Assembly (NCBI GenBank): GCA_021732995.1 | Contig: JAKFWA010000063.1 | Span: forward strand, 1 to 64,000 | DNA from: Planctomycetaceae bacterium | Lineage (GTDB): Bacteria; Planctomycetota; Planctomycetia; Planctomycetales; Planctomycetaceae | Direction: 5' to 3' | DNA length: 64,000 nt | Part shown: positions 1 to 8,800 of the stretch, one piece after another | How the letters are laid out: each line of letters begins with the position of its first letter | How positions within the stretch are numbered: position 1 is the stretch's first letter | The notes under the pieces: model-generated | Seen by the model: only the letters and a program-made list of their open reading frames with translations | Told to the model about the DNA's origin: nothing | Databases searched by the model: none | Position numbers and translations under genes: made by a program

Positions 1-8
1 CCCCCTGC

Positions 9-31
9 CCCTCTCCCCGAAGGGGCGAGGG
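9..31 (-). terminator. GC-rich hairpin after the hlyD-like gene
   Basis: A stem with one mismatch (CCCTCTCCCC against GGGGCGAGGG, three-base loop GAA) lies about 33 bp past the stop of the minus-strand hlyD-like gene. It could end the tolC-secA-hlyD transcript, but there is no T-tract, and such CCCTCTCCCC/GGGGCGAGGG hairpins can also be dispersed repeats. Confidence 0.35.
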
Positions 32-63
32 TAGCGATGCTTTTGAGAGGGTGCTTTATGCAG

Positions 64-939
64 TTACTCCCGCTCGATCTCGGCAGGCTTGCTGCTGATC
101 CGCTCCATTGGCTTGCCGTTGGCATTTGTCTTGGTGCCAAGGCCGGGAACGTCCAGATAACTGCGAGCGCCGCTGCGATACTTCAGAGACGGATTGCTGA
201 CGAGCACTCGGACGCGCACGGTTTGAGTTTCCGCATTCACAACTGGTGACACGAACTCAATCTTCGCGTCCGCGCGCTTGCTTTCGCCTTCAATGCGCAG
301 CGGCAATGATTGACCCGCTTTCAGTGCGAAAGCCTGAGGCGCCGGAACAGGAAATGTGACGGCCAATGGATCAAGTTGCACTACCGTCATGACTACGGGA
401 TCAGTCGGCGCCACGTACTCGCCAACATCGCGAAAGATCTGAGTTACATAGCCGTCGATCGGCGACTTCACCGTGCGATGTTCTAGCTGCAGGCGGATGC
501 GTTCGTAGTCGAGTGACTTGATAGCTGTTGTTTCCTTCGCCGATGCCAAGTGAGACTCGGCAATTTCCGTTTCGAGGGAAGCGCGGAAGATCTCCTCCTC
601 GCTGGCAGCACCTTTCTCACGCAGTTGCTGCAACTTCGTCAGTCGGTCCTGCCGCAGCTTCAACTCGGCTTCGGCGGAGATCAGTGCACTGGTGGCATCG
701 CGCTGCGCCTTGGCAATGTCGAGCGTCGCTTTCAGCACATCTTGATTGAGCGCCGCCAGCGGTTGCAGCTTCGTGACCTTGGCACCTTCCTGAACCATCA
801 GGTTGATCACGATGCCGGATTCGACTGCCGCGACATCGATCGATCGATACGGCTCGGTGAACCCTTCAATCTCTCCGGCATCTGCCGCAGCGAAAGCCGA
901 ACTCACCAACAACGCTGAAAACGCAAATCGACGAACCAT
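64..939 (-). CDS. HlyD/RND-type periplasmic adaptor protein
   Basis: This 291-residue protein is a membrane-fusion (adaptor) subunit, which would link an inner-membrane pump or translocase to an outer-membrane TolC channel. The first 20 residues form a signal peptide (MVRR then a hydrophobic run to about AADA). A biotinyl-lipoyl half motif (VESGIVINLMVQEGAKV, about 38-54) is followed by a helical hairpin of coiled-coil type (about 70-150), the second lipoyl half (VKSPIDGYVTQIF, about 159-171) and a beta-barrel to about 270. AAGGAG precedes the ATG by 8 bp. It is short for the family because the C-terminal membrane-proximal domain is small. The secA-like gene ends 26 bp upstream and tolC lies beyond it, so the three are probably one operon. 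The family assignment is firm; the cargo is unknown. Confidence 0.85.
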   Translation of the reverse strand: MVRRFAFSALLVSSAFAAADAGEIEGFTEPYRSIDVAAVESGIVINLMVQEGAKVTKLQPLAALNQDVLKATLDIAKAQRDATSALISAEAELKLRQDRLTKLQQLREKGAASEEEIFRASLETEIAESHLASAKETTAIKSLDYERIRLQLEHRTVKSPIDGYVTQIFRDVGEYVAPTDPVVMTVVQLDPLAVTFPVPAPQAFALKAGQSLPLRIEGESKRADAKIEFVSPVVNAETQTVRVRVLVSNPSLKYRSGARSYLDVPGLGTKTNANGKPMERISSKPAEIERE

Positions 940-965
940 CTCCCGAACTCCTTCTCTGCCGAGAC

Positions 966-2870
966 TTATTTCCAGATGCGCGCGAGTAACTCGTCACGCT
1001 GTTGTTCCTGCTGAAACGCCTGCCGCCGCTGCTGAAAGTGCAGGCGTTCGGCCTGCGATTGAATGCGGTGCACTGGATGAGAGAGGTCGCTGGGAATCTC
1101 TCCGTGCCGTTGCGGCAACCGCTTCATTTCCTCGCGAAACCAATCACCGTGCTGCGCGATGAGATCATCATCCGCAGAAACGAAAACCTGGGCCGAGCCC
1201 ACTTCACCCTGCCGTGCCGACCGGCCAATCAGTTGTCGATCGATCCGGCTGGAGTCATGCCGCTCACTGACAATCACATGCAGACCGCCCAGCGACTGTG
1301 CTTCTGCATCCGGCTTGATGTCGGTGCCACGCCCAGCCATGTTGGTGGCGATGGTGACTGCTCCCGCGCGACCGGCTTCAGCGATCACATTCGCTTCGGC
1401 TGCGTCCTGTCGGCCGTTCAACAACTGAAATGGGATCTGCAGAAGCGACAGCAGGTCCGCGAAATGTTCGCTGTCGTGAATGGACCTCGTACCAACCAGC
1501 ACTGGCTGCCCGTCGGCATGCAGTCTGGCCACCTCGCTGGCAATAGCATCCCACTTGGCGCGGGCATCACTGAAGTAGCGCGGTGGCAGTAACTGCCGGC
1601 GGCTGGTGCGATGCGTCGGAACAGGCTGCACGTCGAGCTGAAAGAACTCCTGGAACTCACGCTCGCTGCCTGTCGCCGTTCCGGTCATACCACACAGTTT
1701 GTCATAGAGTCGAGCGAAGCGTTGTCGGCTGATCCGCGCCAGCGTGGACTTCTCAGAAGTAATACGGAGTCGTTCGCGTGCTTCGATCGATTGATGCAAT
1801 CCGTAGCTCCAGGCACGTTCCTCGAACAGGCGACCGGTCGATTCGTCGACGATTACGATCCCGCCATCACGCACGACATAATGCACATCGCGGCGAAAGA
1901 CTTCTTTAGCGCGCAGTGCCTGTTCGACATAGCTGGACCACGGCCGTTTCAGCAGTTGTTGCGGCAAGCGATCGGCGCACTCCCACACCCGCGCGGTACC
2001 AGCGGCCGTCAAAGCGAATGCCCCGGACTGCCCGTTCGCGCGGTAGTCGACTTCCGGATGCAGTTGGTCCACCAGCTCGCGTGCGCCCAAGTAGATCGCA
2101 GCGTCTTCCGCTGCCTGATCGGCCTCACCGGACAAGACCAGCGGCGAGCATGCATCATCAATCAGCACGCTGTCGATCTCATCGACGATCGATGCCGCCA
2201 GTCCACGCTGCAAGGTGATTTGCCGGGCGGCGGGATCCAATCGCAGGCGCGACAGGAACTCATCGCCCAGCGGTCGCTTCGCAGCAGTTCGCAGAGTGAG
2301 CTGATCGCGCAAGTAGTCAAAGCCGAATTCATAGCCGGGGCCAAACGTGATATCGCAGTTATAGGCAGTGCGTTTGGCCTCGGCTGACTGTTCACGGGCA
2401 ATCAATCCCGTCGTCGCCCCCAGCAACTCAAACGCTGATCGCAGAGTCTGCCAATCACGAGCGGCCAGATACTCGTTGGATGTCGCAACATGCACTCCGC
2501 GACCAATCAGTGAGAAGTAGAACGCGGGGATGAGTGAGGTGAAGGTCTTGCCCTCGCCCGTCTGCATTTCCGCAACGCAGCCATTGGCCAGAGCCAGTCC
2601 ACCTTGCAGTTGCACGTCGTAAAGGTCGATGCCCAAAGCGCGGCGTGCGGCTTCAACGACAAGTGCAAACGCAGCAGGAAGAGGTTCGCCTTCACGCTGG
2701 CCAGCCGGTGCGAACCATCCATCACGTAAGTCATCGGCTCGATGACGCAGCTCGACATCGGACACTCCGGCGAGTTCCGTTGCTCGACGACGAACATCAG
2801 CAATCAGCGCGCTGCCGCCCAGCCGCGATTCGGCCGTTCTGCGTCGGCGAGAGGAAAGCAACGCGGGCAT
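966..2870 (-). CDS. Short SecA-like translocase ATPase
   Basis: The 634-residue product has the SecA motor: Walker A QTGEGKT (103-109), a Walker B-like DEIDSVLIDDACSPL where housekeeping SecA has DEVDSILIDEARTPL, a preprotein cross-linking region after it, and the second nucleotide-binding domain with AGRGTDI and GRSARQGEVGS. Housekeeping SecA is usually 830-950 residues. Here the protein ends soon after the second nucleotide-binding fold with a Gln/Arg-rich helix, so much of the helical scaffold and wing and the C-terminal zinc tail are missing. It therefore looks like an accessory SecA, not the main one. It lies between tolC (38 bp) and hlyD (26 bp) on the same strand, which suggests that it drives export through that channel. 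Only a weak ribosome site is seen before the ATG. Confidence 0.85.
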   Translation of the reverse strand: MPALLSSRRRRTAESRLGGSALIADVRRRATELAGVSDVELRHRADDLRDGWFAPAGQREGEPLPAAFALVVEAARRALGIDLYDVQLQGGLALANGCVAEMQTGEGKTFTSLIPAFYFSLIGRGVHVATSNEYLAARDWQTLRSAFELLGATTGLIAREQSAEAKRTAYNCDITFGPGYEFGFDYLRDQLTLRTAAKRPLGDEFLSRLRLDPAARQITLQRGLAASIVDEIDSVLIDDACSPLVLSGEADQAAEDAAIYLGARELVDQLHPEVDYRANGQSGAFALTAAGTARVWECADRLPQQLLKRPWSSYVEQALRAKEVFRRDVHYVVRDGGIVIVDESTGRLFEERAWSYGLHQSIEARERLRITSEKSTLARISRQRFARLYDKLCGMTGTATGSEREFQEFFQLDVQPVPTHRTSRRQLLPPRYFSDARAKWDAIASEVARLHADGQPVLVGTRSIHDSEHFADLLSLLQIPFQLLNGRQDAAEANVIAEAGRAGAVTIATNMAGRGTDIKPDAEAQSLGGLHVIVSERHDSSRIDRQLIGRSARQGEVGSAQVFVSADDDLIAQHGDWFREEMKRLPQRHGEIPSDLSHPVHRIQSQAERLHFQQRRQAFQQEQQRDELLARIWK

Positions 2871-2908
2871 GGTGACGTCCGTGTCAGCCTCACAGTGGAT
2901 GAGCCTGT

Positions 2909-5455
2909 TTATTGTTTGGGGGCTTGAATGATGGGCAGTTCGGGCATCTCTGGCAGCGGCAGATTGATCGGCGCTTCGCGGACCTTCTTGTTGACCACAT
3001 CCACCTGCAGGTTGCAGTTGAGCAGAATGCCGGTGGAGCGTTTCAAGTTGACGACCGACAACACATACCCAACCTGTGAGTTCACGAAGTCGGCTTCCTC
3101 TGCGGCGACGCGCACCTGAGCGTCCAACAGATTCTCCAGCAGGAAACTCAGCGACTGATCGTTGCCGGGCAGCAGCTTCCAGCGTTCTTCGAGGTAGCTC
3201 GCCTCATTCTCGGCGGCGACCATCGCCTGGAAATGACTCAGCATTTCCTGATACGCCGTCTGCATTTCGCGGACAGAGATCTCAACGTCGGTCATGCCAG
3301 ACTCGACCGAAGCTTCAAACTCCTTGACCGCCTTCATGAGCTCCCACTCGCGACGTTCATGTCTCGCCTTGGCCGCTCGATTACCCAATGGGTACTCGAA
3401 GAGCACACCCACCGTGAAACTCGGACGGCCGCGCGTGAACTGATCCTGAAACGATTGAGACACGTCGCCGTGCCCCTGCAGCCCCAGCACGTAGGTGCCG
3501 AACAAGACGTCCAGCTTGGGCAGCAGTTCGTTGCGGGCCACTCCCAATCGAAGAGTCTCGGCCTTGATGCGTTGAATCGCTTGAGCTACGTCCGGCCGAT
3601 GCGTCAGCGCGGTTTCGACGGAACCTCGCAACGAGACATCCATTTCATCAAGCATCGGAATCTCGGTAGGCAGCAGCTCGAGCTGAGAGTGTTCTTTGAG
3701 GTCACTGGAGTTTACCAGCAACCGCAGTTGAGACTCCACATTGCGAATGGTGGTATCCGCCCGGATGACTTCAGAACGGCGACTGGCAACGGCCGCTTTC
3801 GACCGCAGCACCTGACGATTGAGCGAGTCAATGCCCTGCCGCGCTTCCAACAATTTGCTGATCGCCGCGGCGCGTTCCAGCAGGCGTTCTTTCTGCAGAC
3901 GATTGGCACGGGCTCGATAGAGCGACCAGTAGGCTTGATAGACGGAAACCAGATGGTCCTGCAGTTTCTCAGACAGTTCATATGATGAGAATGACTGGTC
4001 CAGTTGAGCCAGCACGATGCGGCTTTGAGCCACCGTACTGCCCGCTCCGCGCAGCAGTGGCTGCGTGAAGTTGACTTCCATCCGCGTCGTCCCCTGATCG
4101 GCCGGGATGAAGTATGCCGCGTTGTTGTCCTGATAACCGACCCGCTGCGAAACATCGAGGCGACCGCCGTTGTCTAGCTTCTTCTTCAAGCCGCCACGGC
4201 TCGTCACGTTGTCGTCGCGGTAGCGATTGATGCCCGTCGAACCACGAATCAGTGAACTGCCAATCGGCTCGCTGCGCGTGTCGTAGTTCGTATCGAGGAA
4301 CGCGGTCCAATCGAAGTCGGCCATCTCTTCGTAGATGATCCATTCACGAATCGTCGGATCAATCCGCATGGCCGTGACCTGCGGCGAGTTCTCCAGAGCC
4401 TTCAGCACCAGGCTTTCGGCGTCGACATCCAGAGATGTGCTCTGGCCTCGAAAAGATCGGTTGATTACTCCGTCCCACCAGGGAGCGTAGTCCCTCGGGA
4501 TCTCTTTCAACTGACCATCCGGAATGACTGGATTCACCTTGTCAGGATAGTCCGCTGCACGACCCGAGTAACCGCTGAGCAACGCTTCAGCTGGAATCGC
4601 ACCATCTTCATCAGGATGTACGCGCGACGTGAAACTGGTCTGTTCAATCTTATGGACGGGCCGTTCGATCGGACCTTTCCATTGATTGGCTGTCACCTTG
4701 CCGCGCGGAGTGACCTCCGCATACGGATTAATCTGCGGTTCCAGACCCGCCGCCGATACTGCAGCTTCTGGACTGAACGGCAAAGGCTCGGGCGCCGGTG
4801 GAACATCCCAGCTCGTGCGTTTGAATTGTTGAGCACGCTCGCGGGCTACCAACTGCTCGGGCACCTGGTTCCAAACGGGCATGCCGCGATTCGCAGCAGC
4901 AGGCTCAGGTCTTCCGAGAGACGGTTGAGGCGGCGTCTGCGCCGTCCTCTTGGCAGTTGGTTGCGAGTTGGCTGCCCTACCTTGTTGGTTCAGCAATTCA
5001 GGAGCGCGTCGTTGAACATCAGCCGGTGAAGCTGCTGGCGCGCGATTCTTTGCCGAACCATTCGTCGGCGAGCCGTTATGTAGATTGTTGCCACTGCTGT
5101 TGCCGCCGCGTCCCGGCCATGGCGGCGGGATGACGATGCTGGGATCAGCGAAGGGGGCGGGCTCATCGTACTGAACTGGTCGAGCAGGCTGCGGCGCCGG
5201 CGGCTGAGGCAGAGGTCGCGGTGCCTGCTGTCCACTGACTTGTTGAGCAAACGGTCTCGGGGCAGCTGGTCGATGCGTGGAGTAACTGGCCCCAGATTGC
5301 GCACCGTATGGCCATGTATCGGGGACTTCGGGACCAGACTGATCAGCCCACTGCTGGGACACCGCCAGACCGGAAAAGCCCATGCCCGCCGCGATAACTA
5401 CGGCGGCAGTCAGCAGACTGAGCATGAGCCAGTGATTTCGGTCCCGGTAAAACAT
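2909..5455 (-). CDS. TolC family outer-membrane channel with long Pro-rich N-terminus
   Basis: This 848-residue protein (start chosen at the ATG that opens a clear signal anchor, MFYRDRNHW followed by about 20 hydrophobic residues; an upstream ATG at 5518 would add an Arg-rich stretch) has two parts. Residues about 35-330 are Pro/Gln/Ala-rich and look disordered. Residues about 370-830 match an outer-membrane efflux protein, with long amphipathic helices (for example YQAYWSLYRARANRLQKERL) and the duplicated TolC layout. TolC proteins are normally 430-500 residues, so the extension is unusual. It is the first gene of the minus-strand run tolC-secA-hlyD and is divergent from the giant surface-protein gene, its likely cargo. 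No ABC or RND pump gene is in view. Confidence 0.85.
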   Translation of the reverse strand: MFYRDRNHWLMLSLLTAAVVIAAGMGFSGLAVSQQWADQSGPEVPDTWPYGAQSGASYSTHRPAAPRPFAQQVSGQQAPRPLPQPPAPQPARPVQYDEPAPFADPSIVIPPPWPGRGGNSSGNNLHNGSPTNGSAKNRAPAASPADVQRRAPELLNQQGRAANSQPTAKRTAQTPPQPSLGRPEPAAANRGMPVWNQVPEQLVARERAQQFKRTSWDVPPAPEPLPFSPEAAVSAAGLEPQINPYAEVTPRGKVTANQWKGPIERPVHKIEQTSFTSRVHPDEDGAIPAEALLSGYSGRAADYPDKVNPVIPDGQLKEIPRDYAPWWDGVINRSFRGQSTSLDVDAESLVLKALENSPQVTAMRIDPTIREWIIYEEMADFDWTAFLDTNYDTRSEPIGSSLIRGSTGINRYRDDNVTSRGGLKKKLDNGGRLDVSQRVGYQDNNAAYFIPADQGTTRMEVNFTQPLLRGAGSTVAQSRIVLAQLDQSFSSYELSEKLQDHLVSVYQAYWSLYRARANRLQKERLLERAAAISKLLEARQGIDSLNRQVLRSKAAVASRRSEVIRADTTIRNVESQLRLLVNSSDLKEHSQLELLPTEIPMLDEMDVSLRGSVETALTHRPDVAQAIQRIKAETLRLGVARNELLPKLDVLFGTYVLGLQGHGDVSQSFQDQFTRGRPSFTVGVLFEYPLGNRAAKARHERREWELMKAVKEFEASVESGMTDVEISVREMQTAYQEMLSHFQAMVAAENEASYLEERWKLLPGNDQSLSFLLENLLDAQVRVAAEEADFVNSQVGYVLSVVNLKRSTGILLNCNLQVDVVNKKVREAPINLPLPEMPELPIIQAPKQ

Positions 5456-5833
5456 GAACGACCTGCGAGGATGAGGCAGCTCTCGAACGGAGCGCCGCCA
5501 GATCCGCGGTCGCCGCACGGCACAACATCAGCCTGCCAGCGGCCGCGACATGAGGGCACGCATCGGTCTTATCGGCACAGTTCACGCGACCGTTTGAGTC
5601 TGATTAAGTCCCGCAATCGACAAAGTCGGCAAAGTTTAACAAGCGAACACTGAAAGCACGGGCGTCAGGACCGCCGCAGATCATCCAGATTGCCACGTCG
5701 TCGCAGTCATGTTGCCAAAACGCAACGTCGTCGCATTTCCTGACCGCACTCGCCGGAAGCTCGGGAAAAGTCTTCTTCGTGGGATCAGTGTGCGCAGAGT
5801 GCCGCGCTCTGAGATGGCCTTTCACGGTGGCTT
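5456..5833. promoter_or_regulatory. Divergent intergenic region between tolC and the giant gene
   Basis: These 378 bp must hold the promoters of both transcription units. No strong sigma70 box is evident; TTCACG (5581-5586) and TTAAGT (5604-5609) with a 17-bp spacer is a weak plus-strand candidate. The clearest structure is a pair of direct repeats listed separately. Confidence 0.4.
5695..5735. promoter_or_regulatory. Two direct repeats, possible regulator site
   Basis: The 11-bp word ACGTCGTCGCA occurs at 5695-5705 and again at 5725-5735, a 30-bp period, close to three helical turns. The location in the divergent region suggests binding of a response regulator, perhaps under the kinase encoded at 16720. 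This is inference; chance recurrence in GC-rich DNA is possible. Confidence 0.3.
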
Positions 5834-8800
5834 ATGAGTTTTGACCAATTCCGAAATCGAACTCGCTGGGCATTTGCCGGGGCGGTCGCACGCGCTCGCG
5901 CGTTGCTGACGGCCCCCGCTGCGCCGCCTGCCCGGCAACTAGATCTGGTGGAGCTCGAAGAACGCGTGCTGATGAACGCCGTGCCTGCGGCAGTCATCGT
6001 GCAGAGCGCCGAGCCACCACCTGTTGTAACCGTCGAAATCGAAGCCGCTGTCATCGCCGATCTACGGACCAGCAATTCCACGCCTGCGGACAGTGCTCAA
6101 GCCGCAGCGAACGACAGCAGCGCGATTGACTTCACCATCGTCTCTAACTCTTCAGCGACATCACTGACGACTTCAGCCTCCGACGCCGGAACGACAGAAA
6201 CAGCCGCAGACGTTGCGGCTGTGAATCCACAAGCTCCGGTGACCGAGGTCGCTTTCGTGGATGCTTCGGCAGCAGACCATGAGCAGTTCGTGGCAGACCT
6301 CAACCGGCAGCGCGAAGCGGGACGAAGAATTGATGTCGTCGTCCTCGACTCGCGTCGTGATGGAATCACACAGATCGGAGAAACGCTGGCGCAGTATCAG
6401 AATCTCGACGCCGTGCATCTGGTCACGCACGGCAGCGGCGGCTCGTTGAAGCTGGGCTCAACGTGGCTGAGTGCGGCTTCGTTGCCGGGCTATGCCGGAG
6501 ACATCGCTCACTGGGGTCAGTCTTTCAGCGCCCACGGCGATCTGCGGCTTTATGGCTGCGAACTGGGTGCGACAAGCGACGGCCTGACGCTGATTGATGC
6601 AATCTCCAGTCTGACCGGAGCCGACGTTGCGGCCAGTGCGAACAACACAGGCACGTCGCAACTGGGAGCCGACTGGAATCTGGAAGTCACTGTCGGCCAT
6701 GTTGAGTCGGAAGGAGCCTTCACCAGCGACCTGCAGGCAAATTGGTATGGCTTGCTGGATACCTACGCCGTCACCAGCAGTGCCGACTCCGGAGCTGGCT
6801 CATTGCGGCAGGCGATTCTCGACGCCAACTCGCACGCGGGCTCTGACACGATCGAGTTCCACCTGGCCGGCTCGAGCGTGCATACGATCCAGTTGTTGTC
6901 CGCACTGCCCACGATCACTGACACCGTCGTTCTGGATGCCACAACTCAGACGGGCTACGCAGGTACGCCGCTTGTGGAACTGGATGGTTCCCTGACAGGG
7001 TCAGGCGTAGACGGACTCGTTATTCAAGCGACCGGTTCCACTGTTCGCGGTCTGGCGATCGGAGGGTTCTCGGGCTCGGGCCTGGTGTTGAATAGTTCGC
7101 TCGCGCAGATTTTGGATAACAGAATTGGCGTGCATGCCAATGGTGTGACAAACTTCGTGAACGGCAGCGACGGCATCGTGATCACCGGCAGCGGTAACAC
7201 GATCGGCAGCAGCACGAATGGCAACGTCATTGCCGGTAACGCGGGGTCGGGCATTCGCCTGACCGGCTCGGGAGCAACCAATAACACGATTGCCGGCAAC
7301 AAGATTGGCGTGTCCGCCAACAGTGTCTACGCCATCGCGAACCAGCAGGACGGTATCCGTCTCGAAGCAGGCGCCGCCAACAACTTGATCGGTGGCGCGA
7401 CCTCAGCCGCAGCGAACGTCATCGCGGGCAATGCGGACAACGGCGTTCTGTTGACTGGTTCCGGAACGAGTTCCAATCAAGTCCTCAGCAACTACATCGG
7501 AACAAATGCCAGCTCGGCGGCTTTGGGGAATAGCGGCGACGGAATCAATATCGCCAACGGCGCCACGAGCAACAGCGTCGGTGCGGGAGCTTCCAGCAGC
7601 GGAAACGTGATCCGCAACAACAGTGGCGCGGGAGTGGTCGTCACATCCTCGACGTCGACGGGCAACTCGATTCGCGGCAATGCCATCTCGACGAACACCG
7701 GGTTGGGGATTGATCTCGGTGATGATGGCGTCGACGCGGTTGATGCTCTGGACGCCGACACTGGCCCGAATCTTCGTCAGAACACGCCTGAGATTCTGAG
7801 CGTCACCGATGGCTCGACACAGACGGTCGTGCGCGGACGTTTCGAAGGCGCCGCGAATAGCTCCATCACGCTCGACTTCTATTCCACAACCACTCCAGAT
7901 GCTTCAGGAACTGGCGAAGGTGAATCCTATTTAGGTTCCACCAGCATCACGACCGATGCATCGGGTACGGCGAACTACAGTTTCTCAACGACCAGTCTGC
8001 TGTGGACTGGCGCTTACGTCACCACGACCGCAACCAGCTCGGCAGACAGCACGTCTGAGTTCAGCACGGCAGTCTCTCGAACCGACGCCGTCGCGCTGAC
8101 TCCGCGAGCTGAGACTCGCGTCAATTCAACCACAACGAGTACTCAGACAACCTCGAACGAAGATCGCGGCGCGCCGAACGCAGTCGCGATCGCGCCTGAT
8201 GGCCAGTACGCCGTCGTGTGGACCAGCACCGTCGGCCTCAGCACCGAAGTTCTGATGCGCCGCTTTCAGGCGGACGGCACCGCGATCACAGGTGAAGTGA
8301 CCGTCAACCAGACCACGCTGGGAACTCAACACTGGGCCAGTGTCGCGATGGATGACTACGGCAATGGTGTCGTGGTCTGGGTCTCGGACACCCAGGACAC
8401 GCTGACTCGCGGTGTATATGCGCGTCGCTTTAACAGCGCCGGAGCGATGGTCGGCAACGAGTTCCTGGTAAACACCACATCGGCGGGCAGCCAGAACAAT
8501 CCGGTCGTAGCTATGTCTGCCGATGGTGCCTTTGTAGTCGCCTGGGACGGTCAAGGCACGGGCGACGGAGCCGGAATTTTCGCTCGGCGATATGACAGCT
8601 CAGGCAACTCGCTCGGTAATGAATTCCGAGTGAATACTACCACCAGTGGAACGCAAACAGGCCCCGGCATCGCCATGAGTGCCAACGGCAACTTCGTTGT
8701 GGTTTGGAGTGACAACAGCGGCGTTCACGGACAGCGTTATGGAACTTCGGGCAGCGCAGCAGGAGCTGAGTTCCTGATCGACTCATCCTCGAACGCAAGT

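Noticed and set aside
1611-2387. 258-codon plus-strand frame inside the secA-like gene
   Set aside because: The minus-strand SecA motifs are decisive; this is a shadow.
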